This document shows positions 8,228 to 20,109 of a stretch of 64,000 nt of DNA, in pieces. Made by a program: the position numbers and the translations under genes. The stretch is from contig NC_049987.1 of NCBI RefSeq assembly GCF_000003815.2, positions 15,838,999-15,902,998 of the forward strand. Reading direction: 5' to 3'. Under the pieces are notes generated by a model. The model did no database searches and was not told the DNA's origin. It saw nothing but the letters and a program-made list of their open reading frames with translations. This DNA comes from Branchiostoma floridae (lineage: Eukaryota > Chordata > Leptocardii > Amphioxiformes > Branchiostomatidae). The first letter of the stretch is position 1, and every line of letters begins with the position of its first letter.

Positions 8228-11200
8228 ATGATTCGTCATCAGCGCCCCGCTCCACCGCCACCGCCACCCCCCGTGCCGGCTCAGGCGGCAGCTTCGCCTC
8301 AGCCGGGCCGAGTCCAGCAAGCAGCACATTCGGGGACGGGCGGCCCAGTGTTACCCCAGCCCCAGGCTCCACCGGTCCAGGCGCTAGCGTCAGTTGTTCC
8401 TCCAGTTCCCGGCCAGCAGGCCCAGGCTCCACCGGCCCCAGTTCCGCCGGCCCAGGGTCCACCAGTCCAGGCACAAGGGGTCGGTGTTCCTCCAGTTTCC
8501 GGCCAGCAGGCCCAGGCTCCACCGGCCCCAGTTCCGCCGGCCCAGTTTCCGCCGGCCCCGGGTCCACCAGTCCAGGCACAAGCGGCCGGTGTTCCTCCAG
8601 TTCCCGGCCAGCAGGCCCAGGCTCAGTCGGCCCCAGTTCCGCAGGCCCAGTTTCCGCCGGCCCCGGGTCCACCAGTCCAGGCTCAATCGGCCGGTGTTCC
8701 TCCAGTTCCCGGCCAGCAGGCCCAGGCTCCGCCGGCCCCAGTTCCGCCGGCCCACGTCCCGCCGGTCCCGGGCCCACCAGTCCAGGCACAAGCGGCCGGT
8801 GTTCCTCCAGTTCCTGGCCAGCAGGCCCAGGGTGGTCTCCAGGAGGTAGGCGCTTTGGTATTTTTTTGTTTTGTTCGGTCAATTTGGCCGATGCGGGATT
8901 ATTTTTGTAGCGTTACAGTACTTTGTTTGCTTTGGCCTGTTTCGTTTTAACTTGTGTTTTAATTACCTTTGCCAGAATGGCTAAGGTTATGTTTTGGGCT
9001 TGTGAGTCTGTGTGTGTGTCTGTGTGTGTGTCTGTTAACAGCATAACTCGAGAAGCCTTGGATGGATCCCGATGATATTTGGTAGGTGGGTAGGGGTCGG
9101 GAAAACGAAGGTCAAGTTCGATAATGGGCCCCCTAGCGGCTTGCTAAGGTACTGCAGTAGAACCTCAATTTTTTATATCTCGTGTTCTGGACATGCTGTG
9201 ATCATGATTTTTGAGTGGTAGATAGTCCTCGAGGCAGAGAGTAAGTGCTGTGAGTTTGGGCCCCCTAGCGGCTTTTTTGGAACTGCAGGCGCCGGTTTCC
9301 TTTCAAACTTTGGACGAGAATAACTCTACAACGTGTTGACGGATCGTCATGATTTTTGGTATGTAGATAGAATGAGTGATGACTTACATAATGGTATACT
9401 AATTATGCAAATCAACAGCTAATTTGCATAATTAATGAGGAAAATTCATAAATCCACTGCATTCCATGATAGGACTTTCAAACTTGTCACATATGTAGCT
9501 GGGAAGGAGAGAAATGTCGATAGATATCAATTATGCAAATGATGACCTCATTTGCATAATTAATGAGAAAATATGAACATGTTGACGGATCATCATGTTT
9601 TTTGGTATGTAGGTAGCGTAAGTGAAGACCTACATAATGAGATACCAATTATGCAAATCAACAGCTAATTTGCATAATTAATGATGGTATTTTATAAATT
9701 CACTACATTCCATGATAGGACTTTAAAACTTGTCACATATGTAGCTGAGAAAGAGAGAAATGTCAATACATATTTATCATGCAAATGATGATCTCATTTG
9801 CATAATTAATGAGAAAATATGAACGTGTTGACGGATCGTCATGATTTTTGGCATGTAGATAGCCCAAGTGAAGACTTATATAATGTGATACTTATTATGC
9901 AAAAAAACAGGTAATTTGCATAATTGATTAGGAAAAGTTAATAAATCCACTGCATTCCATTATAGTACTTTCATCAAAGTTGTCACATATGTAACTGAGA
10001 AAGAGGGAAGAGAGTAAGAGGTGTATTTAAAGACTTTGAAAGAGAATGAATCAAAGGATCATCATGATTTTTGGTATGCTGATAGCTTAAGTAATGCTTG
10101 ATACAATTTGATATCAATTAATTGTAACTTGGGATCTAATTTGCATAATGAATGCCGAACTTTTATAAACCAACTCCAAGCATATAATTATAAAGAAAAT
10201 GAAATGAGTAACGCATTTGTCTGCATACATCATTCTACATAACAAACCTGGTTTATTTGGCAAAGGTATGTGTTCGTGGAACTCTAGTTGTTACTTCGTT
10301 TCTCTAAAATTTTGATCTTTTTGTTGGATATCAGGTATTGTTGTGTACGTTGATTGCAGGAATTTTGGTTGAAACTTAGGTCCAGGTGTTTCCGCAGTTG
10401 AATTGTAATGCTTATTGACGAACACGGTGTTCGGAAATTGTTTGACTTGTAAATGAGATGGACAGGTAACGTATTACGTTGGATGCATTTAGATGGGATG
10501 TGGCGAAAGGTTTGCTCGCAAGGTCGTACTGATTTTGTGTTACATTTTGGCGAATGGTGTGTTCGCAAAGTATGGAATTTGTTGTATTATTGTACATACT
10601 GGTGGCGTTACCCCGGAGTGGATGGATTGGGTGGCGAATGGTATGCTCGTAACCTTCGCAGCGATGCATGTGTAAATATACGAGAGGTATTTTATTAAAA
10701 TGTGGTTTTGACGCTGTAACAGGGTTAGCTATCGGGGTACTATGTGATACATTGAAGTGTTTTGGCGAATGGTTTGCTCGCAAGTTTAGCAGTGATTCCG
10801 TGTGATACGATTTGTTGATTGTATTGGTTAAACAAAACGTTTTGACACGCTCTATAAGTGCGAAGTATCGCGTTGCCCGCATTTCGTTGGAAGTGATTTG
10901 GTGAAGGGTTTGCTCGCTAGTTTTGCAGTGATGTTGTTGATACGATTTCGTGAGTGAATGACTAGAAAAACGTAAAATATGACTAGTTATGTAAGTGCTG
11001 AGTATCGTGGTAAACTTGATACATTGGAAGTGAGTGGGCGATTGGTTTGCTCGCAAGTTCCGCGATGTGGGCTATGAAAAGTGGCGAAAGGTATCTTTCT
11101 TAAGGTGGATATGAGTTTGCAAATGTTCTGATAACTAGTTTGTCGCACACCTCTTGATACAATTGAAGTGATTTGGCGAAGATTTATTTCCGTGCAAGTT

Positions 11201-11755
11201 ATGTGGTGATTTGTGATGTGATTTGGCGAAAGTGTACGCGGTACGGGTTAGCTATTACATGTTTTGTGTTGAACTCACAGATGTTCGACTCGCGGATTGA
11301 CTTATGACTGGGAGATGTTAGTGTAATTGTGTGTGGTATTCATGTGCAATTGTTGGAATTATTGATGATTTGCAAGCCTGCTATTGTGTGACGTATTTAA
11401 GAATGCTAATCGTTAAGCTTCCCAGCTGTTTCTTGGGACAGTGGGTCAAAAATTGATTCGTGTGTTGAAACGGGAGATCTTAAGTAGAGTGCGTTATGTT
11501 CCCTCCCAGGTGGTAGATCAGTTGAAGCAGCAGCTGAGGGACATGGCGGAGGCTAAGCAGATGGAGAAAGTGGAGGAGGCGAAGTACCAGGCGCTGGAGC
11601 AGGCATGGATCCCGCACCCAATGTTTTCGGCGTCACGTTTGATCCCATCCCTGGCATACCTTGAGGAAAAGGCTCGGGCGGTGAATCACCCAGACCTACG
11701 GAAGTTCAGGGCTACACTGCGCGAATCCAGGGGTTATAAGTTTCACCAAATCTAG
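8228..11755 (+). CDS. proline-rich gag-like protein with a probable intron (exons 8228-8845 and 11510-11755)
   Basis: Exon 1 is 206 codons of Pro/Ala/Gln/Gly-rich sequence from ATG to the donor GGAG|GTAGGC. The acceptor CCCTCCCAG before 11510 continues in the same frame with VVDQLKQQLRDMAEAKQMEK and YLEEKARAVNHPDLRK, a charged helical segment, then ESRGYKFHQI and a stop at 11753. A CCHC zinc-knuckle segment follows in another frame (11761-12036). This layout, a Pro-rich N-terminus, helical core and zinc knuckle, is that of a retrotransposon gag, but no reverse transcriptase follows. It is either a decayed DIRS/Ngaro-type gag or a gag-derived host gene. The in-phase splice is inferred. Confidence 0.5.
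8399..8836 (+). repeat. coding minisatellite, 105-bp unit
   Basis: The block CCTCCAGTTCCCGGCCAGCA recurs at 8399, 8489, 8594, 8699 and 8804, spacing 90 then 105, 105, 105 bp. Each unit encodes about 35 residues of the pattern PPVPGQQAQAPPAPVPPAQ. Spacing is always a multiple of three, so the frame is kept. Confidence 0.92.
8961..10290 (+). repeat. long copy of octamer-rich family B repeat with internal tandem units
   Basis: It starts ACCTTTGCCAGAATGG near 8965, has a GTGTGTGT tract and a CCTAGCGGC box, and ends TTTGGCAAAGGTATG plus GGAACTCTAGTT. Inside, the block GTTGACGGATCGTCATGATT recurs near 9332, 9579, 9823 and (diverged) 10045: about 244-bp tandem units, each with paired ATGCAAAT and ATTTGCAT octamers. 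It lies in the proposed intron of the gag-like gene. No coding capacity is seen. Confidence 0.8.
10495..11240 (+). repeat. degenerate repeats of a TTTGGCGAATGGTTTGCTCG block
   Basis: Variants of this block appear near 10499, 10546, 10630, 10760, 10896, 11035 and 11170. The later ones are about 135 bp apart. The array sits between the family B element and the second gag-like exon. It resembles an old tandem array, possibly part of the 5' non-coding part of the retroelement. Confidence 0.55.
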
Positions 11756-11760
11756 GGAGA

Positions 11761-12036
11761 ATGGTTTTGAGAGCGCTGGGTCCTAAGGAGGACGAGGAGG
11801 TCTCGAAAACATTTTCGTCTGCTTCCAATAAGTTTCAGCGGCAGTATTACTCAACCACCTCTTTCTCTAGGGCTCGAGCGTTTGATCAGTCACGTGGTGG
11901 GTGCTGGAAGTGTGACGAGTATGGGCATTTGCAAGCTGACTGCCCCCTGGGCAAAGGCGGGCCGGTCCGACATCAGTGGTCTGCGACTTCTGCGCGGGGT
12001 AGAGGTCGTGGCCGCGGTCGAGGCAACGCTTTTTGA
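11761..12036 (+). pseudogene. gag-like C-terminal segment with CCHC zinc knuckle, frame-shifted
   Basis: It encodes LRALGPKEDEEVSKTF, then the CCHC knuckle CWKCDEYGHLQADC (spacing C-x2-C-x4-H-x4-C) and ends in an Arg/Gly tail (RGRGRGRGRG), a nucleic-acid-binding combination. It is in a different frame from the preceding exon; the third frame between them is open across 11752-11775, so two small indels near 11752 and 11775 would explain the break. Confidence 0.65.
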
Positions 12037-12399
12037 AATTAAAACGCTTTTTGGCGTTTAATATTGAAGAACCGGCCCCGACTTTGCCCAGGAGGTGACT
12101 GTGTTTTTTTGCATGTGATTATTAGGATTTTTGTAATAGGCTGTAAGATACTAGCACTAAGAACAGAGTTGTGCGGATGTTATCTTTGCTTTACGTTGTT
12201 TGTTACTTGCTCTGAATTCCACACTGTTCCAGACACTGTCATGTTGTATAAGGAAGAAAAGAATTAGTAAATCATGTCGCACGTATGGACTAGTTCAGAG
12301 AGTTGGTAACGTGCAAAATTTTGATCCGAAGTCTTGTTGTTTTCTTCATTATGTTTAGGTAATGTTTGAAATTGTTATTTTACTACTCTCAGCGGTTAA

Positions 12400-14000
12400 G
12401 TCATGTTCAGGGACCCCCAGCATAGTGGGTGTTGGCTCCCCTAGCAACACATAGCAACCAACTTTGACCCCAATTTTCACAGATTTTCCCTGTTGTTCAA
12501 TAATTGCCCCCTCTCCGCCTACTGTGAAAACTTTTCAGGTGGGGTGCTGCTGGGCCAGGTGAGAAGGTACCTGGCCCCCGGTGTAGTGTGAATGGTCATC
12601 ATACAGGGCTGTCTGGGAATCCAAGCTAGGATGTGTATTGAAAGAAATTGAACAAGAAAGGCCACATTTTCAAAGAAAATGCAGGGTGTTTCTGAAGGGA
12701 AAAGAAAATTCGTCACAGAAGAAAAAAAACATTGTCAAACGTTTGATGCCCTGTTCGCAGATGAAAGCGTTGTATGTATAAGATATAACGTTATGCTTAG
12801 AAAAGATAGAAAACTTTCGATGTGGATCTATATAACCTCCTTGCTTGTACCAGCATTACAGGATAGCGATTTTAAACAAAATAATCTGTTTAGCCTACAT
12901 CACAGCACTTTTTTCTGGCTGGCGACGGAAGAAACAGAATAACACAGGCCAGTAAAAACATTAATGCTAAGTATCTTTTCCTTCAGAAACATAACGATGT
13001 GTTCAAATTCAAAAACATTTACTGTGTCTACAAACTTCTAGTGCTTTTAGTTTGTAAGTTGGGTAACGTCAGATCCACATTTTGACAATTCACACAGCAT
13101 AGTTATAATAACTTCAAATTACTTCAAACATTATTGTACCAAACAGTTGGGAGACATCTGAGTTTTCCTTGAGTTAAAAACCCATGGGAAGTTGCTCGCT
13201 TGCGCAAGATAGTCGTCTTTGATAGAACAAGCGATTCAAGACAAGACAAAAAGATTTTCAGTGATTTCTTCGATGGACTTGCAGAGAAAAAATACCTTAG
13301 AAATTTCAGACGAATTGCCCACCAACCCCGTTGTTTCCTTTGTTAGAATTGTGGATACACATGTACATTTTGCTTAATTTTATGATCACCAAATGCATTG
13401 CTGTCATTTATTTGTATAGTTTCCTATATTGCATAGGCCTGGCCATAATTTTTTTGAAAACTAGTGTTTTACAACTGTAATTGAAAACTTGTAATAGGGT
13501 AAAGAGAATTATTTACACCACCTATGCTTGAAAACATGTTTAGCATTGTTTTTAAAAGCAACCCAAGCTGCGTCTGGAGCCAGGTAAACAAGCCGTGAAC
13601 TACCCATTGTTCTTGCCAGGTGCTTTCCTACTGTGAGGGTGCTATGTCAACAAGTTAATTGGCCATATTGTTCACCAATCACAACAAGAAGGTCAGATTT
13701 CACATCTACAGATGCCAAAAGTTAAAATTTTGTAGTACTTTTTTTATAAAGTTGTGCACGCTGAAACAACATTTTTCTAACTTACAAAACATATGGGTGG
13801 AAAGGAGACAAGTTGCACAACAATCTCCTGTTGAGACCATTTTCTTAGAGGGTTCCAGTGCTAAGCTATGATTTCATGAATATTTCCAAGGGTCTGTTTT
13901 TGTCAAAATTTTGTAAATATCATTAGATATCTTTCTTCTAATTACAGTTATAGATATGGTCTCAACAGGATGTTTTAGATTGGTCTTAGCTGCATACGTA
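12400..14000 (+). repeat. about 1.6 kb interspersed repeat, inverted partner at 59.2-60.9 kb
   Basis: Segments near 12415-12500 (GTTGCTATGTG type) and 13590-13870 (AATTGGCCATATTGT and the following part) match the reverse complement of 60690-60890 and 59240-59540 in the same order. Identity is partial. Nothing coding is seen; the interior 12660-13440 is AT-rich. Confidence 0.6.
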
Positions 14001-17000
14001 CATAGCAAATTTGTACTGAAAAAATATTTCTGTGCGATGCACAAGGTGTTTGATGGTACCAACATTGTCAAGTGCTTATTATATAAATATTGAGATATGC
14101 ATAAGGTATATGTGAAATGAATGTAGTCAGATTGCATCTAATCAATATTTAGCTTCAAAACATGTCAGCAATTCCAGACAAAAACATCAAGTAACCGTTG
14201 TACAACGCATGAAAGTAAGGGCATCAGTTAATTAGGCTGAAAGGCCGAAACATGACTTAGGGTTACTGAGTATTTTTGCGATGTTTTTGTATCATATTGT
14301 TTATTTTTAGTACTCTATGCGTTATTTTTCGTCGGGTGCATTTTATGTTTCGGGTGCAAAATTCCATAGATTGCCTTGCATGGCGAACCAACAAAGTTGT
14401 GGGAGGGGGGGAAAGGTCCGTACTTTTGGGGGATCGTTAAGAAACTTCCGAAGCCAAAATCGTTTGCTACATGGCGGCACAAGCGGGGACAGAAGTTCGT
14501 ATCAATTTGTTTATGTAACGTTAACGTTGTGCATCTAAGTTCCCAATCTTATTGAGTCCATGTTTGTGCATTTTCAGATCGCAAATTGCCGGGGAAGAAA
14601 AGACCACTAAATCGACGTCATATAGGATACAGCTTTGAAGAAAAGGCAGCGTAGATTTGAATAAAGATTTTACGCAACTAAAGCAAGAGTATTAATCATC
14701 GTGTTCTGTTTTTAGTAAACTATAACGTTACTACTAAGTGCAATAAGTATATCTTGTGAATCTCCGAGTTTCTCCAATTTCTAGTCGGTATTCTGACATG
14801 ATGGTAGCGATGAATAAAGACCCCTCCTCCTCACAGTTTATTTATTTCCGCTACGCATGCCAGTTGTTACAGCATGCGCAAAGTACGAACGGGTCTTGAA
14901 GGTTAGAATTTTTTTTAAAGATGTTCTTAAAATACATCTTATCCTTTAAGTTAAAAAATGAATTTTTAGATACAGGGTGTTAGTTTTAAATGATATGTCA
15001 CTGTCGAATATTGCGCCAGTAAAGACAGCTATATACCACACGTCTTGTCTTGTTTACACGTATACCCCCAAATAACCCCGCAAGGGGCAACGTAGAAAGT
15101 TTTACGGCTATTGCAAGTTCTGCGCTGTTTCCACGACATTCAGCTGTCTCCAATTCTTCAAGAACTTATTCAAAATATCACTCAAACCCAAGGTCTGAAC
15201 CAAGTCATCGCCTGTCACACCATTATAGTGAATTTGTGTTACAATAGAAGGACGCCTGTGGCAGCCTTGAATCTATGCAAAACAGGGGTAATTCATATGT
15301 CCTTGGTTTGATAAACGGTGTCTTGATTCCAAGCCAAGATCGGAACAACAAAGAATTTCAGACTACATTGGAACCTACGATACATTAGATAAAAGGCGTA
15401 TACTATACAGCTACATCTGTTTTATTTGCGGCCTGGGCTCTGTGGCTTCTTTAAGTTAGTAGAATTCTTAGCACACTATAGTATTATAGTATTCTTCAAG
15501 TCTCATTTGTAACCTTTGTGACGCAGCTACCGAGAAATTATTTCCATGAGCACTAGTATAGAGAAAGAAATCCAGGTAAGTACCACCTGTTGTTATTTCA
15601 CTTTCTGACAGAGGCCATGATAAAAAGTCAAAATTGACTTTTAAATGGTATCCCCTGTCGTTTAGATTACCAGTCCCTGCATAAAATATTCTATAAGCTT
15701 TTAGAAGAATTTTTACGACGCAGCGGAATGACGTAACTATTTGAGCACAGTGGCGCTCTTTAGTGAGATATCCACTTGTACGGAAAGAAATACATCTGTC
15801 CTAATGATTCTTTAACTAAAAATTTTACCTTTTTTCTCAGTTGACCGCAGACTGACGGCACTCCACTAGAGGTATGGGACGAGTCTTATCAGTCAAACTA
15901 ACCACCAACGTCATATAACGTCCTTGGTAAGAGAGACACACCTATTGTATTAATAATTCAAACATTAATCTATGCGAAGGTCGACTACTTACTTTCAGAT
16001 GCAACAACTACACAATGGGAAGCCGCGAGGCACTTTGTGTGTACCCAGGGAGCATACACAGGACTTGTTGTGTCACGACGTTATGTTAATTGATGTTTTT
16101 CATTGGATAGATGAGGACCATGTTGCACCTCACTCAAGTTAGCAACTTATTTTAACAGAGTATGTACAGACAGAAAGTAAAGGTATTCTTTTACCCAGCA
16201 ACCCCCCCCCCCCCCCCCTAAGTCAGGTACCCATTTTTACACCACACATGGGTGGAATGAGGAAGTGCGCCTTTTCCCATGGGTACAACGTCAGGGGCAT
16301 GGCGAGTAGCGAACCCTGCACCTCTAGATTCCGAGTTTCGCCACACACGACGCTACAATCAATTGTTGATATAAATTTTCATACAGCTAGTATATTGATT
16401 TTACAGCCTTTCAAGGGTCTGATATAATGTTATTTTAGATCTACCGCAAAAATTGAATGATGAAACTTATTAAATACAACGAACATGACTTGTAGATTTA
16501 TTTGATGATGATTCAAATATTAAAACTTAACATCTACACAGCCGTGCAGTCAACTGTTGGATGTCCATCGCTCTGCGATGAAGACTTCAATGGCATTAAC
16601 AAGTAGGTGACTAAACGGTGCGGTAGAAAATACAATACAATAGCTGGTATCATACCAAATTCAGTTTACGGTAGTGTGGTTCGAACACTCTAGCAATAAC
16701 ATACTAGGGGACCATACTAGGGGACGAGAACGGGTAGTTTGGAAATTAACCTGGCATCATGGCTTGTGACTTCTTTGCGAAGCAAAGTGTATAGTCATTG
16801 TGATTACATACATTTGCAAAGTATGGAAACATTTTGTTTCTCTGCTTCTGAAAGGTTTTCTTTCGTGAGCCACAAAAGGCTCAGAACAGGCTGCTCTGCC
16901 TACCATGGCGCATGTGAGGGTTTGATATTCAATACTATCTGATGGGTATGTATTTGTTGTCAATATGTATTTTTTCAGGAATATTACTGGTATTAATTGT

Positions 17001-17240
17001 CCTTGATTATTTTTATTTTTGTGTTATAAACACTTTCAACATATTGGACTGACATATGGCTTCCATATTCCTCTTAGTGTAAAGTGGGACTTTTGGCTTT
17101 CTCTGATTTGTTTGCACATTGTACAAAGTGACTGTTAGACTTTGAATGTATTGCACACTTACGTCTTAATTCTAGCATTACATATACCACTGATCTAATA
17201 TGAAGATTTCATTAATTGACAAAATTGTTTACGTGCTCTG
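14000..17240. other. no supported gene
   Basis: Only short random ORFs. A 17-18 base C run lies at 16202-16218. A tiny ATG exon-like string with a consensus CAG|GTAAGT donor is at 15546-15575, but its best continuation stops after four codons. No domain or RNA gene is recognised. Confidence 0.5.
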
Positions 17241-17259
17241 TGTATAGTCGATAACGGAT

Positions 17260-18540
17260 CATGTTTAAACCAGATTCGACTTTCTTCTTATGAATAAATC
17301 ACTGACACTTTTATCATATAAACGGTAAATATGGTGTGACATTTTGAACAGTTTTTGTTTGGGATTGTTTGTTGTATCTGTCAATGTGCCCGGCGCTCGT
17401 CCGCGGGTTTCTGTGCCGTTTGTGCTTAGTGTTTGCTGCCTTGTTTTTGGGCTGTGCAAACGCTGAGGAGCGTCGATCGGACGGCCTCGTGGGTCAGGTT
17501 GGTACCGGTGTTTCACAAGAAAAACGGTCCGCATGCACAGCTGTTTGTTTGAGCGTGAAACACTAACTTGAGGGGTGTTGTGTGAGACATCAGGGTGTAA
17601 TTGGATGCGTTACGGTAGCAAATCGACCGGCTGCAGGGACCGTCAGTGGACGGCATTACAGAAGAGATTATAGCTAGAAGCAAGGCCGTTAGCTGCTTTC
17701 GATCACCGCCGAACAGTAGCGCTGCTGGAGACGTTGGCGAACCAAGCACGTATTCAGGGTCACGCCATGGCGGAAGAGTATGAGATCATATTACAACGAG
17801 TGTGTCCCGTGGCCAGGTCGTAGCTCCCCCTAGAACAAAAGCCTGGCAGTGTGTTATATGGCTTTAAACGCCATGTCCCAGGTATCGACCGGGAAGATCA
17901 AGAGGAGACCACCTCGTATGTTCAGGCTAAGAGGTCTAATAGGCGTGAGCCATATCGTAATCAGAGTTCAAGGACGGCCAGCGTAAAGATGTGGGCCTAG
18001 GGTTGTATCAACCCAGAGAAAAAGGTTTAATAGTGCATTCTGTGTCATGTATTTACATCCAACCACCCTTGTCTTAATACATGGCATTTAAAGCAAGGGT
18101 ACGCTGATTCTTCTCCACTTCCGCCACCAGTGTCTTCCCTTCCACTACCTGAAACTTCATCATTTCTCAATGAGAGAAGTTCATGAATCACCCTACATTT
18201 CAGATTTGACACGACGATACACGTGAAGAATCCATTGCAGATGAGACTGTGGAGGGGTTGGAATTAGACGAACAGCCAGTACCTCACATCTACAAGGTGA
18301 TTGAAGATGCTACAAAGAGAAAAGGAAAGCCGCTATTAAATGACGACATGGTGTGCACCTTCAATGTAGGGCGTCGGCTGCCAAGCTCTTTATACTTGCA
18401 GTGCACCGTTAGACAACCCATGTAAAGCAGCTGTAAGGCAGTATGATGACATCTTTGAACCAGCACCTCAGACACATAACCATGGCCCAAATGTAGGTGC
18501 AGCGAAAGCAGCCAAAGTTGAGAAATGTCTTAGTTGAACC
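17260..18540 (+). pseudogene. decayed ORF remnants, probably retroelement-derived
   Basis: Interrupted stretches read ETLANQARIQGHAMAEEYE (around 17735-17800) and SYVQAKRSNRREPYRNQSSR (around 17915-17970), a helical and then Arg-rich order like a gag. Several stops and frame changes intervene. It lies directly before a LINE fragment. The family is not identified. Confidence 0.3.
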
Positions 18541-18637
18541 AAGCCTGTATAAGCAAATTGTTCCCACATGTACACGTCATGAGGACAAAGTTTAGTTGAA
18601 GTTATGTTGATCAGGATAGCTCGCAAAAACTGTTCAT

Positions 18638-19165
18638 GTGTTGATACTATCATGCGGAGATGCCAATGGTAACCCAGGTCCAATAGACTTGCAGCTGCTA
18701 TGTAAGGGTCTCAATATTGGGCGTTTAAACTTAGTTGAAAGAATAACACTCACGAGATACAAGAACTCTAAGAGAATAATAAGTTGCATATACTTGCCTT
18801 GTCAGACACACATTTGGACTCAACCACTTCCAACAGTGACTTATGTGTAGGGGGTTGGACTGTTATTCGAAAGGATCGTAACAGACATGGAGGAGGTGTG
18901 GCAATAATATTCTACAACAGTCTGCCTTGGAAACAGAGACCGGGTTTGGAAGAGGGTGATGTGGAGTTGCTATGGGTAGAAGTGACTTTACCACCGACAA
19001 AACCCACACTGATCTGCTGTACTTACCGACCTCCGGGATCATCAATATAAAGTATAAACGACGTCATATTTCCGTTTGACAGAGCAACAGACTCAAACAA
19101 TGAGGTCTTTATTCTAGGAGACTTTAACATCAACTGGTCCAACCCACTGTGTCCCCAGAGAGTTT
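18638..19165 (+). pseudogene. CR1-like LINE: 2A-like GDxxxNPGP motif and APE endonuclease, truncated
   Basis: From 18638 the reading is LILSCGDANGNPGPI, the NPGP motif commonly found at the start of CR1/L2-type ORF2. It is followed in shifted frame from 18779 by LALSDTHLDSTT, RKDRNRHGGGVAIIFYNSL, DVELLWVEVTLP and CCTYRPPGSS, then DSNNEVFILGDFNINWSNP: apurinic endonuclease blocks in the correct order. Frame changes occur near 18780 and 19045. No reverse transcriptase follows; a MULE fragment comes next, so the LINE is truncated or interrupted near 19165. Confidence 0.8.
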
Positions 19166-19224
19166 ACGTAAGACATGACCCCCACACACCCTGCATTGTT
19201 AAAAGAGGACGCCCAACTATGGGA

Positions 19225-19445
19225 CAGCATGCACCTTACTTTTGCTACAGACTTATAGCTTAAACATTTTGCAGATGCCAAACAATTGTACATGGATGGG
19301 ACATTCAAGTTGTGCTCCGACCCGTTTAAGCAGCTCTTTAGAATCAATGCATTTTTCCGAGAAGGAAAATATGCCAAACAAGTCCCACTTGTATCTGTCC
19401 TAATGTCTACAAGGAAGAAAGCTGACTACAAGAAAGTAACACAAA
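19225..19445 (+). pseudogene. MULE transposase fragment
   Basis: It reads KQLYMDGTFKLCSDPFKQLF, then YAKQVPLVSVLMSTRKKADY, the DGTF catalytic Asp block and the VPLxxVLM block of the MULE (Mutator-like) transposase domain. Only about 70 residues survive, preceded by a stop. Confidence 0.75.
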
Positions 19446-20100
19446 AATCCCAGACATCTGGAAAGTCCTGATGGATTAAGCAACCACCCCGCCATTTCAA
19501 AATTTTGTGCAGTATGTCAACAAGTAATGTATCGAAAGTACAATTCATCCTCCCTATCTCCTTCCCCATGCCAGAGAAATCACACTGGTTTACTTGGATT
19601 TATAATCTTAGGCCAATATCTTGTCCAGGGGGTGTCTTTATTCGGACGTTTTATGGAACTTACATTGGGTCAGTCACACATGGAACTCTACGCCAAGTTG
19701 GAGGAGGCGAAAACAGAAGCTTCAAGGGCTCTGGTATCCAAACCCAACAATGACAGACTCATACCAACAGATGCATGGAAACATGACAGGGAAATCACTC
19801 AAGGACATCAAAAATATTGCAAGTCTGTGAGCACACTACATTACATAAAGATAGTTGTCAATCATGTTACTTTGAATTTTGAAACCAGAACGTCGTATTG
19901 CGTTGGTCTCGTTGGTAACATTGGGAGAGATTGCAACCACACGGTAAACCATATAGTCAAATATTTAATCATACATACCCTATTTTATGCAAACACCACA
20001 TGCTGTTGATTGGCAGTACTTTATTGTAATGATGACCTTTCAAGCCAGGGAAATTAAAAAACTATTCTACTAATAGGTATGATGAAGTAAAACGTCACCA
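19446..20100 (+). other. unassigned remnant downstream of the MULE fragment
   Basis: Contains LGQSHMELYAKLEEAKTEAS in an open stretch (19527-20009), which looks helical but is not recognised. It may be the remainder of the same transposon or of a host gene copy. Confidence 0.25.
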
Positions 20101-20109
20101 GAATCTCAT

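Noticed and set aside
8226-8882. Minus-strand ORF opposite the proline-rich exon
   Set aside because: A mirror of the 105-bp repeat; no start context, domain or splice support.
15546-15877. Two-exon mini-gene with a consensus CAG|GTAAGT donor
   Set aside because: The joined reading stops after about 14 codons. It could be a non-coding transcript, but nothing supports it.
16255-16370. tRNA-like B box (GGTTCGCTAC on the minus strand)
   Set aside because: No matching A box at proper distance and no cloverleaf.
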